Positions 1-6,006 of a stretch of 6,539 nt of DNA are shown here, piece by piece. This DNA comes from Treponema sp. (GTDB lineage Bacteria; Spirochaetota; Spirochaetia; Treponematales; Treponemataceae), in assembly GCA_024691265.1 (NCBI GenBank), contig JAILNT010000099.1, forward strand, positions 1 to 6,539, written 5' to 3'. Numbering within the stretch: position 1 is the stretch's first letter; every line of letters starts with the position of its first letter. A program made the translations under genes and the position numbers. The notes under the pieces are model-generated. The model saw only the letters and a list, made by a program, of their open reading frames with translations. It was not told the DNA's origin and ran no database searches.

Positions 1-131
1 TTGCTTATATCAGATTTGCATCAGTATATAAGCATTTTGAAAATCTTGACGAATTCATTACAGAAATAAAAAATGCTGAAAATAATAGAGCTGGAAAAAA
101 TATTATAGAGCAAAATACAGAAGAAAATTAA
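1..131 (+). CDS. nrdR: NrdR C-terminal end (partial, 5' end outside window)
   Basis: Reading from position 3 gives 42 residues beginning AYIRFASVYKHFENLDEF and ending at TAA (129-131). The AYIRFASVY..F...DEF block is the hallmark end of the ATP-cone domain of NrdR, a zinc-finger and ATP-cone transcriptional repressor. NrdR senses ATP/dATP and represses ribonucleotide reductase (nrd) genes by binding NrdR boxes. The zinc ribbon and most of the ATP cone lie upstream, outside the window. After the conserved block there is a non-conserved, Asn/Glu-rich tail of about 20 residues, which is usual for the family. The next gene converges on it with only 14 bp between the stop codons, and no obvious terminator hairpin lies in the gap. 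Family assignment is from the recalled motif. Confidence 0.88.
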   Translation, partial: AYIRFASVYKHFENLDEFITEIKNAENNRAGKNIIEQNTEEN

Positions 132-145
132 TAATAAACTAATAT

Positions 146-2059
146 CTATATAGCTTGTTTATTGAATTTTCTTACATAATCAACAAACTCATCTATTAAC
201 AAAGGCTTAGAAAAATAATAGCCTTGAACAAGATTTGCCCCGGAACCAAGGACAAAGTCAAGCTGCTCTTGATTTTCAACACCTTCCTGAATGACATTGT
301 TTCCAAGATTTCTAAACATTCGTATTGTAGAATCAAGTAATATTTTTGTATGCAAATCATTTTCAGACTTCCACAAAATACTTGCGTCCATCTTTATATT
401 TCTATAATGAGCAGACATTACATTTGTAATATTTGAATAGGCAGTACCGTAATCATCAAGAGAAAATGAAAAACCAACCTCCCTTAAATGCTCCATAATA
501 TTAGCAAAATCATTAACACCAGCAATAGAAGAACTTTCCGTAATCTCAAGATTAATCATATCTGCTCTAATATGATAGTTATCAACAATATTTTTATAGC
601 GTTCTACTAAATCCTTAGACATAAGCTGATATAAAGAAAGATTTACTTCAACATATTCAATACCAAGCTTTTTAAAATGTCCGGCACTTATATCACGACA
701 AACTTTCTCAAAAACAATATCGCCTATAGAAACTATAGTGCCATTTTGCTCTGCAATCGAAATAAAATCCGCAGGGCTTATAAAACCACCTTCTGGGTCA
801 TTAAGCCGGCATAAAGCTTCACAAGAAACTATTTTATTCTGCTCTTTTCCCCATATAGGCTGATAATAAACATCAAAGCTTTTATCTTGAACAGCATTAT
901 GAACAATAGCTTCTATTCTTACATTCTTCTTCAAAAATTTAAGATTATCTGTCCTTAACACATTTATCTGCTTTGTAACAGATTTAGGCTTGTACTCTGC
1001 CAGTTGAAAATGAAGCTTAGGAGTATCAACATCTTCAGGAACATGGGCTACAGAAATCAAAGTATGTAATTCAACGAGGAAATCATCTATATACATAGTT
1101 TGCTCCATATACGCAGACACCGCAGCAACAATATCCTCAACATTCTTTCTTGTAGGAACAATTATTATAAAAGTTTCATTATCATAACGATAGATTTCAT
1201 CACCGGAAGCAATCTTATCTAAACTTTCTGTTATACTCCAAACCATATAATTCAAAGCTTCTTCCGACATTAAATGTGCATAATAAGACAGATTTAAAAG
1301 ACGAATATTAACAACAGTGTACTTATAGTTATAAGTTCTGTATAAATTTATATTTATCCTATAAGCAGATTGATTCGGTAATTTTGTAACTTTATCAATA
1401 AGACCGTCATTACAATCTATTACAATGATAAGACCTAATAAAGCTAAAGTGTCAAAAATACATTCTATTTGTAAATCTTCCATTACACATTGCAAAATCA
1501 CACCGAAAGCAATCATAATCAAAAATATCTGATAACCGCTTAAATATTCATTATCAAGAATCTTCCATGACTTTATAAAAGATATAACAGCATGAACAAA
1601 ATAAATTGCTGCAACAAGATATAAATAAAAAAGGAAAGGTCCGCGATGATAAATCCCCTGTTCATCATAATAAAAAATAAGATGAAAAAATGGAGTTAAT
1701 AAAACTAAAAGTTCACCTATGGCAACAGGAAGCCAGAAAATCACATAATACATTCTGCTTCTGTTCTTTGCAGCTCCATTTATACGCAAAAGATATAAGG
1801 CAAGTAAAGGTGTTAAAAAAGTATGCAGGGAAAAATAAAAAAAAGACTCCGTTTTATTCACCAGGGCAAGATTAGGAGCATTTATATTTATCAAATAAGC
1901 TTGAATAACACTTGCGGCACTAGTAAGAAAAAGGTTTATTAAAAGAAATGTAACTATTTTATGCTCTATAGATTTTCTATAATCTCTAAAAGGTCTGTAT
2001 ATCAAAAATCCTAAATTAAGTATTGCAGATGCTAAATAAAGGCCAGCATTCAAATCCAT
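146..2059 (-). CDS. Membrane-bound cyclic-di-GMP phosphodiesterase (membrane N-terminus, degenerate GGDEF, intact EAL)
   Basis: This 637-residue protein probably hydrolyses cyclic-di-GMP to pGpG at the inner membrane. Residues 1-216 hold about seven hydrophobic segments (roughly 7-22, 33-55, 73-92, 103-122, 140-163, 176-191, 201-216), a sensor of no family I recognise. Residues 222-340 have a GGDEF-like fold: DKVTKLPNQSAY resembles the usual D.LTGLPNR.A start, but the catalytic signature is RYDNETF (291-297) instead of RYGGDEF, so cyclase activity is unlikely. Residues 378-632 form an EAL domain with the expected catalytic and metal residues: EALCR (414-418), NLS (473-475), LEITES (504-509), DDY (535-537), KMD (556-558), EGVE (592-595) and QGYYFSKP (612-619). 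It should therefore be an active phosphodiesterase. The ATG start is supported by GGAGGGG (2067-2073) seven bases upstream, and it has its own promoter. The gene stands alone between nrdR and the LysR gene, so its signal and target process are unknown. Confidence 0.9.
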   Translation of the reverse strand: MDLNAGLYLASAILNLGFLIYRPFRDYRKSIEHKIVTFLLINLFLTSAASVIQAYLININAPNLALVNKTESFFYFSLHTFLTPLLALYLLRINGAAKNRSRMYYVIFWLPVAIGELLVLLTPFFHLIFYYDEQGIYHRGPFLFYLYLVAAIYFVHAVISFIKSWKILDNEYLSGYQIFLIMIAFGVILQCVMEDLQIECIFDTLALLGLIIVIDCNDGLIDKVTKLPNQSAYRININLYRTYNYKYTVVNIRLLNLSYYAHLMSEEALNYMVWSITESLDKIASGDEIYRYDNETFIIIVPTRKNVEDIVAAVSAYMEQTMYIDDFLVELHTLISVAHVPEDVDTPKLHFQLAEYKPKSVTKQINVLRTDNLKFLKKNVRIEAIVHNAVQDKSFDVYYQPIWGKEQNKIVSCEALCRLNDPEGGFISPADFISIAEQNGTIVSIGDIVFEKVCRDISAGHFKKLGIEYVEVNLSLYQLMSKDLVERYKNIVDNYHIRADMINLEITESSSIAGVNDFANIMEHLREVGFSFSLDDYGTAYSNITNVMSAHYRNIKMDASILWKSENDLHTKILLDSTIRMFRNLGNNVIQEGVENQEQLDFVLGSGANLVQGYYFSKPLLIDEFVDYVRKFNKQAI

Positions 2060-2127
2060 TTTTATTCCCCTCCAGAATAAAAAGCAAAAAGGCTTTATAT
2101 TAAAAAAACATTAAGAAATACACTTTA

Positions 2128-2156
2128 ATTATATAAAGCAAATAGCACATTTTCAA
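2128..2156 (-). promoter_or_regulatory. Sigma-70-type promoter of the EAL gene
   Basis: Read on the minus strand there is TTGAAA (2151-2156), a 17-base spacer, and a perfect TATAAT (2128-2133). Transcription would start near 2121, giving a leader of about 60 bases before the ATG at 2059. The promoter lies in the 125-bp gap after the LysR stop codon, so the phosphodiesterase gene can be expressed independently of the LysR gene on the same strand. The call rests on consensus match and ideal spacing only. Confidence 0.7.
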
Positions 2157-2184
2157 ATAATAAACATGCTATGAAAAAATAGTT

Positions 2185-3042
2185 TTATTTTCCAGCTAAA
2201 GCATGCAGTAATTTCTTAAAAAATAATTCATCAGAAAGACGAAAAGAACACCAATATGTTAAAAGAGCTTCTTCATCTAAAACAGGAATTGCAAGTCTAT
2301 CTTCAGGATAAGTATATCTTTCCATAAGAAAACTAGTAATAAAAGTTGCAAAAGAAGAATCTTCCATAATCTCTGTAAAATCATACAGTTCATTATGGTC
2401 AATTATATGTGAATCTGGCAACATTTTATAAGGAAGGTCATACCAAAAGCCTTTTTGAGGCAATGATAAAACAGTCTGCCCATTTAATTCTTTAAAATAG
2501 ATACCAGATTTTTCAAAATTAAAGGCATTTTCTTTTGGAACAGTGACATAAAGCCTTTCTTCCCCATATTTAAAAGTAATAATTCCTTCTTCAAATACAG
2601 CTTTTGAAGTAACTATAAGTCTATACTTATCATTTTTTAATCCTGAAATAAGAGCGGGCTCATTATTTAATATTTCATAAGAACTTGTAATATTTGGATA
2701 TAAGGCTTCTATAAAGTTAATTATATTACGAGTTAAAGGGAGAGGAGAAATCGAAGCTATTTTTATAATTTTTCTAGATTCATCAAAAGCCTTAATTTTT
2801 TTTACAATTTCATCACTTTCTTTAACCCATGATGAAAAAAGTTTTTCGGCAAAACGACCTGTTTCATTCAATTCTATACGATTTTTATATCTATCAAATA
2901 AAGATACTCCAAGCTCGCTTTCAAATCTTTTAATAAACTTACTTAATCCGGGCTCTGTAATATTTAACTCATCAGAAGCTTTTAGCATAGTCCCGCATTC
3001 AATCAATTTCAAAAATTGTTTTACCTGAAAAACTTCAAACAA
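2185..3042 (-). CDS. LysR-type transcriptional regulator
   Basis: This 285-residue protein has the usual LysR length and layout. A winged helix-turn-helix spans residues 3-62: the pattern F.K.IECGTMLKASDELNIT.PGLSKFIKRFE.ELGV.LFDR and then LNETG is the classical LysR N-terminus, with the recognition helix near 28-43. A linker helix follows (about 63-90), then a two-lobed effector-binding domain (about 92-285). The start is TTG: it gives a normal LysR beginning and has AGGAGA six bases upstream, whereas the first in-frame ATG (residue 19) lies inside the HTH. The gene is divergent from the flavin reductase across 113 bp, the standard arrangement for a LysR regulator controlling its neighbour and itself. 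The effector cannot be read from sequence; the reductase's substrate or a related compound is the natural guess. The palindrome at 3090-3105 is the best candidate binding site. Confidence 0.9.
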   Translation of the reverse strand: MFEVFQVKQFLKLIECGTMLKASDELNITEPGLSKFIKRFESELGVSLFDRYKNRIELNETGRFAEKLFSSWVKESDEIVKKIKAFDESRKIIKIASISPLPLTRNIINFIEALYPNITSSYEILNNEPALISGLKNDKYRLIVTSKAVFEEGIITFKYGEERLYVTVPKENAFNFEKSGIYFKELNGQTVLSLPQKGFWYDLPYKMLPDSHIIDHNELYDFTEIMEDSSFATFITSFLMERYTYPEDRLAIPVLDEEALLTYWCSFRLSDELFFKKLLHALAGK

Positions 3043-3047
3043 AAAAA

Positions 3048-3053
3048 TCTCCT
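3048..3053 (-). promoter_or_regulatory. Ribosome binding site supporting the TTG start of the LysR gene
   Basis: On the minus strand AGGAGA is followed by five T bases and then TTG (3040-3042). Its strength and spacing, with no in-frame ATG before residue 19, make TTG the likely initiator. Confidence 0.7.
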
Positions 3054-3071
3054 GTACTGTAACTTATAGTT

Positions 3072-3100
3072 ATAATATTGAAAAAAAATATCATTGTACA
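3072..3100 (-). promoter_or_regulatory. Probable promoter of the LysR gene
   Basis: On the minus strand there is TGTACA (3095-3100, 4 of 6 to TTGACA), a 17-base spacer, and TATTAT (3072-3077, 5 of 6 to TATAAT). The start site would fall near 3065, leaving a leader of about 23 bases. The -35 element sits inside the 16-bp palindrome, so a protein bound there would block this promoter. That would fit the negative autoregulation common among LysR regulators. AT-rich sequence makes chance matches easy. Confidence 0.4.
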
Positions 3101-3105
3101 TTGAT
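3090..3105. promoter_or_regulatory. 16-bp near-perfect palindrome, candidate LysR operator
   Basis: ATCATTGTACATTGAT pairs with its own reverse complement at 14 of 16 positions; only the T/T pair at 3094 and 3101 fails. It has ATC and GAT outer arms around a TGTACA core, and lies between the divergent LysR and reductase genes. LysR sites are usually dyads of the T-N11-A or ATC-N9-GAT kind; this one has N10 between ATC and GAT, so it is related but not textbook. A partial TGTAC lies 42 bp away at 3053-3057. The operator role is inferred from position and symmetry. Confidence 0.5.
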
Positions 3106-3124
3106 TTTGTCCATGCAATAAAAT
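3095..3124 (+). promoter_or_regulatory. Possible promoter of the flavin reductase gene
   Basis: TAAAAT (3119-3124) matches the -10 consensus at 5 of 6. A poor -35 (TGTACA at 3095-3100, 18-base spacer) lies upstream. The predicted start near 3131 leaves about 25 bases before the ATG. A weak -35 element would suit a promoter that needs an activator such as the neighbouring LysR protein. Low confidence because the -35 match is poor. Confidence 0.3.
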
Positions 3125-3155
3125 AAAGCGTTATCTATTTTGGAGGAAACAATTT

Positions 3156-5051
3156 ATGAATATGCTAACAAAACATATTGCTGCATGTGCACTTCTTACA
3201 ACAAGTATTTTTATGTCTTGTAAAAAAGAAAGTGCAAACACTTTTAATGCTGGAACTTATTCAAGTACAGAAAAAGGAATTAATGGAAATATAACAGTAT
3301 CTGTAAAATTCAGTAATTCTTCAATTGAAAATATAGATATAGATTCAAATGAAACTGAAAACATAGGAAAAGTTGCAATGGAAAAACTTGCTAAACAAGT
3401 TGTCCAAACACAAAGTCTTGCAATAGATACAGTTTCAGGAGCAACTATAAGCACAACTGCATTTATAAAAGCCCTTGAAAACAATGTAAAACAAGCAGGT
3501 GCAAATCCAAAAGACTTAAAAAATAAAGTTGCAGTACAAAAAGCTACAGATGAATCTATTGATACTCAGATTGTAGTAATAGGCGGAGGAGCAGCCGGAA
3601 CAGCAGCAGCACTAAAAGCAAGTCAAAACGGAGCAAAAGTTGTTCTTCTTGAAATGACAGCAGCTCCAGCAGGACAAGCTACAATGGCAGGAGGAATGTT
3701 TGCAAATAATTCATCTCAGCAAATAGAAAAAGGTCAAGTTACAAGTGATGAATGGCTTTATAAGCAATTCACAGAAACTGCAAACTATAAAACAAATGGC
3801 TCTCTATTATCTAAAATCATAAAGAATTCTGGAAAGACTGTTGATTGGTTAATTGAAAATGGTTGCCGTCTTACTCTTGTACATGCAGGAACAGGAGGAT
3901 ATGTAGAACATCATTACAGTCAGCCTACAGACACTCTTCACGGTTATGTTGACGGAGGAGTAAAAGCCCTGGAAGCATTGCATAATTCAATTGTAAAAAA
4001 TGGCGGAAAAGTTCTTTATAATACAAAAGCGGAAAAGCTTATAATTGAAAATGGAATTATAAAGGGCGTTAAAGCAACAAAAGAAGATGGTGGAATTCTT
4101 ACAGTAAATGCAAATGCTGTAATTCTTGCTACAGGCGGATTCGGAGGAAATGCAGAAAAGGTAGCTGAAATATTTGGAGAAAATTACGGAACAAGCCGTA
4201 TTGGAACAAATATAGGAACTGGTATTGATATGGCTATTTCTGCCGGAGCTGATGCAAATTACAAAGATTCAATCATGATGCATTATGGAGTTAGTAGAGG
4301 CACAAGCTGGGGGTCTGTATTAAATTATGCACTTATGACACCTTGGTTAATGGTTGATGTAGACGGAAATCGTTTTGTAAATGAAGAAGATGTAGTATTT
4401 GAACCTATAAAAACAGCAAACGCTGTAAATGCACAGGCAGAACACACTGCCTATGAAATCTTTGACCAAACATTAATCGATACTGTAAAAGAAAAAGGAG
4501 TTTCAGGTATTGTAGACCTTTATCCAGAACCTCTCACATCTGACCCTACTTGTTATATTGAAGTAGGACATGAAGTAAATAGTGCAAAAAGTGCTCAAAA
4601 AGCACATACTCCTTCTGATATAACAAACGAGCTTGAAAAACTCATTAACGATGGAAAAATCATAAAAGCTTCAAGTGTAAAAGAACTTGCAGAAAAGCTA
4701 AACATGTCAAAATTAGAAGCAACTATAGAGCATTACAATAATCTTTGTAGTAATGGAAAAGACACAGATATGTTTAAGAGTCCAAAATATTTAGACAAGC
4801 TTGAAGGAACTTTATATGCTGCAAAATTAACACCAGCTCCATTTCTTGGAACACTTGGAGGAATAAGAATAAACGACTCTTGTGAAGTACTTGATAAGCA
4901 TGGAAAAGCAATAAAAGGACTTTATGCTGCAGGAGCTGAAACAAGCGGAGTTTATGGCAACAGCTATATTTATTTTGAAGGTGGAACTTTAGGCTATGCA
5001 TACGGTTCAGGTTCTATAGCCGGCGAAGAAGCATCAAAAGCTATAAAATAA
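3156..5051 (+). CDS. Lipoprotein flavin reductase: FMN_bind plus fumarate/urocanate-reductase-like FAD domain
   Basis: This 631-residue protein probably reduces an organic acceptor outside the cytoplasmic membrane. Residues 1-22 look like a lipoprotein signal: charged start, hydrophobic stretch, then FMSC with Cys22 as the lipidation site and KK after it. Residues 28-113 form an FMN_bind domain; DTVSGATIS (91-99) fits the ApbE flavinylation consensus D-x-x-[ST]-G-A-[ST]-x-[ST], so FMN is probably covalently bound there (S99 or T97). Residues 136-630 form an FAD_binding_2 domain with GGGAAG (143-148), E166 closing the Rossmann fold, ATGG (325-328), GNRFVNE (404-410) and a C-terminal GLYAAGE-like block (588-595). 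No CxxCH heme motif is present, so electrons must come from a separate donor. Positions equivalent to the carboxylate-binding residues of Shewanella fumarate reductase (R402, H504, R544) read V414, G565 and part of SYIYFEGG (603-610), so calling it a fumarate or urocanate reductase is not justified. GGAGG (3142-3146) supports the ATG. It is divergent from the LysR gene and followed by a terminator, so it is monocistronic. Confidence 0.87.
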   Translation: MNMLTKHIAACALLTTSIFMSCKKESANTFNAGTYSSTEKGINGNITVSVKFSNSSIENIDIDSNETENIGKVAMEKLAKQVVQTQSLAIDTVSGATISTTAFIKALENNVKQAGANPKDLKNKVAVQKATDESIDTQIVVIGGGAAGTAAALKASQNGAKVVLLEMTAAPAGQATMAGGMFANNSSQQIEKGQVTSDEWLYKQFTETANYKTNGSLLSKIIKNSGKTVDWLIENGCRLTLVHAGTGGYVEHHYSQPTDTLHGYVDGGVKALEALHNSIVKNGGKVLYNTKAEKLIIENGIIKGVKATKEDGGILTVNANAVILATGGFGGNAEKVAEIFGENYGTSRIGTNIGTGIDMAISAGADANYKDSIMMHYGVSRGTSWGSVLNYALMTPWLMVDVDGNRFVNEEDVVFEPIKTANAVNAQAEHTAYEIFDQTLIDTVKEKGVSGIVDLYPEPLTSDPTCYIEVGHEVNSAKSAQKAHTPSDITNELEKLINDGKIIKASSVKELAEKLNMSKLEATIEHYNNLCSNGKDTDMFKSPKYLDKLEGTLYAAKLTPAPFLGTLGGIRINDSCEVLDKHGKAIKGLYAAGAETSGVYGNSYIYFEGGTLGYAYGSGSIAGEEASKAIK

Positions 5052-5077
5052 TATTTTATAATCTTTAATCATAAAGA

Positions 5078-5110
5078 GGGAACAGTTCAACAAACTGTTT
5101 CCCTTTTTTT
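5078..5110 (+). terminator. Rho-independent terminator of the flavin reductase gene
   Basis: GGGAACAGTT (5078-5087) pairs with AACTGTTTCCC (5093-5103) around a CAACA loop, with one extra T bulged in the 3' arm. Seven T residues (5104-5110) follow directly. It lies 27 bases after the reductase stop codon. Confidence 0.92.
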
Positions 5111-5111
5111 A

Positions 5112-5346
5112 TTACATACAAGACAGAAAGATAATTTGACTGTTTTTTCCTGTTATATCAATACATTTTGCAAATTCTTCAGTGTGGTACAAGAGAAGAT
5201 TCTTAATGCCAAGTGTCTCAGCTTTTTCACAGGCGTCTTTTACATTAGAGTGATGCTTCTCATATGGATCAAAAATCTCTGATTCAGAATAAAGGCAGAA
5301 AGCTTCATGTAAAAGCGTTTCCTGTTCCAAGCATTGTAATATTCAT
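5112..5346 (-). pseudogene. Decayed MBL-fold metallo-hydrolase gene (internal deletions, frameshift)
   Basis: Two pieces of one family lie in different frames. From ATG at 5344-5346 the reading is MNITMLGTGNA and then a premature TGA (5305-5307); this matches the typical start of MBL-fold hydrolases related to RNase Z (M.ITMLGTGNA.VTKCYNTCF). From 5315 downward, in a shifted frame, the reading is LLHEAFCLYSESEIFDPYEK, then HHSNVKDACEKAE and LGIKNLLLYHTEE (ending at 5175), the C-terminal metal-site region of the same family. The roughly 170 residues that should lie between, including the HxHxDH metal motif, are missing. After HTEE the usual tail of about 30 residues is replaced by FAKCIDIT and a short extension to TAA (5112-5114), suggesting a second deletion. 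A Shine-Dalgarno-like AGAGGG still precedes the ATG. The enzyme cannot be functional. Homology is recalled, not searched. Confidence 0.75.
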
Positions 5347-5367
5347 ATATCAGCCCTCTTTTGAACA

Positions 5368-5405
5368 TGGAAAAAGAAGTTCCAGAAACTGAATTCCTTT
5401 TTCCA
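5368..5405. repeat. 9-bp perfect inverted repeat in the intergenic region
   Basis: TGGAAAAAG (5368-5376) and CTTTTTCCA (5397-5405) are perfect inverted arms around a 20-base spacer, which itself holds a small AGTT/AACT hairpin. It sits just upstream of the pseudogene start on the minus strand. There is no GC-rich stem with a T-run, so it is not a standard terminator. The surrounding stretch 5347-5497 shows no gene I recognise in any frame and may be leftover regulatory or decayed sequence. Confidence 0.45.
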
Positions 5406-5497
5406 CCCATATTGATTCCTTCCATACAGAATTTACAGTAACAGATTGTAACTTCCAATTTATCACAAAACTTAATTTTTATGTATATTTTGACTAA

Positions 5498-5526
5498 CTG
5501 ACACTCTCCCCCATTTCCGCTATAAT
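5498..5526 (+). promoter_or_regulatory. Strong sigma-70-type promoter of the EamA transporter operon
   Basis: CTGACA (5498-5503, 5 of 6), a 17-base spacer and a perfect TATAAT (5521-5526) lie upstream of the first transporter gene. The start site would be near 5533, giving a leader of about 34 bases that contains the AAGGAG ribosome binding site. No operator or riboswitch-like structure fits in so short a leader. Confidence 0.78.
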
Positions 5527-5566
5527 ATTCCTTGAAGATGGGCAATCTTTTTCTAAGGAGTCGTCA

Positions 5567-5995
5567 ATGTTCAATTACATCTGGCCGCTTTTAATCATTA
5601 TTTTTTCAAACACACTCTATCAGATTTGTGCAAAGGGAATCCCTGAGCAAATGAACACCTATGCTAGCATGACAATCACTTATGCTGTGGCAACACTTTT
5701 TTCGGCCCTGGCCTTCTTTGTCACCTCCAAAGGCGGAAACATTCTCAAAGAGTTTTCCCACACAAACTGGGCTACAATCATTCTTGGAATCGTAATTACG
5801 GGACTTGAAGTAGGCTTCATTTTTGCTTACAAAGCCGGCTGGAAAGTTAGTACTCTGGCTACAGTTTCAAATGCGGCGCTGGCAGTCATTCTGATTTTTG
5901 TAGGCCTTATCGGCTATCATGAAGTAATCAGCTGGAGTAAAGTTCTTGGAGTTGCAATTTGCCTTGTTGGCTTGTATTTTATAAACAGAAAGTAA
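5567..5995 (+). CDS. Single-domain EamA/DMT-family transporter
   Basis: This 142-residue hydrophobic protein is one EamA domain of the drug/metabolite transporter superfamily, with about five membrane segments (roughly 3-22, 32-54, 68-88, 95-116, 123-139). The C-terminal half, with EVGFIFAYKAGW (81-92), STLATVSNAALAVILI (95-110) and a GYHEVISW..VLGVAICLVGLYFI end (116-139), is typical of the family. Short EamA proteins of this length are common and usually work as dimers, in the manner of SMR transporters, so it need not be a truncation of the ten-helix form. Both ends look intact: ATG with AAGGAG (5555-5560) six bases upstream, and a natural stop after the last helix. The substrate is unknown. 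It is first in an operon with the short ORF at 6007 and a second EamA protein; the two transporters might act together or separately. Confidence 0.88.
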   Translation: MFNYIWPLLIIIFSNTLYQICAKGIPEQMNTYASMTITYAVATLFSALAFFVTSKGGNILKEFSHTNWATIILGIVITGLEVGFIFAYKAGWKVSTLATVSNAALAVILIFVGLIGYHEVISWSKVLGVAICLVGLYFINRK

Positions 5996-6006
5996 GAGGT
6001 GATTGT

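Noticed and set aside
1690..1875. 61-codon plus-strand ORF inside the EAL gene
   Set aside because: It is antisense to the well-supported membrane-domain coding sequence, with no recognisable protein.
2081..2096. AAAGC/GCTTT hairpin in the leader of the EAL gene
   Set aside because: Only five mostly A/T pairs, too weak to call a terminator or attenuator in such AT-rich sequence.
2986..2988. In-frame ATG (codon 19) as the LysR start
   Set aside because: It would cut off the first helix of the helix-turn-helix domain, while the TTG at 3040-3042 has a good ribosome binding site.
3071..3076. Perfect TATAAT on the plus strand upstream of the reductase
   Set aside because: No acceptable -35 at 16-18 bases upstream, so the weaker TAAAAT at 3119 is preferred, with low confidence.
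3257..3484. 75-codon minus-strand ORF inside the reductase gene
   Set aside because: Antisense shadow of the FMN_bind domain, with no recognisable features.
4774..5001. 75-codon minus-strand ORF at the 3' end of the reductase gene
   Set aside because: Antisense shadow of the conserved FAD-domain C-terminus.
3156..5051. Naming the flavoprotein urdA, frdA or ifcA
   Set aside because: The substrate-defining residues of those enzymes are not present by hand alignment, so a specific symbol would be misleading.
5240..5545. 101-codon minus-strand ORF, Cys-rich in part
   Set aside because: It runs through the MBL pseudogene in the wrong frame and then through intergenic sequence; the Cys cluster matches no motif I know, and no convincing promoter is present.
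5567..5995. First EamA gene as a truncated ten-helix transporter
   Set aside because: Start, stop and helices fit a complete single-domain EamA protein, a common form.
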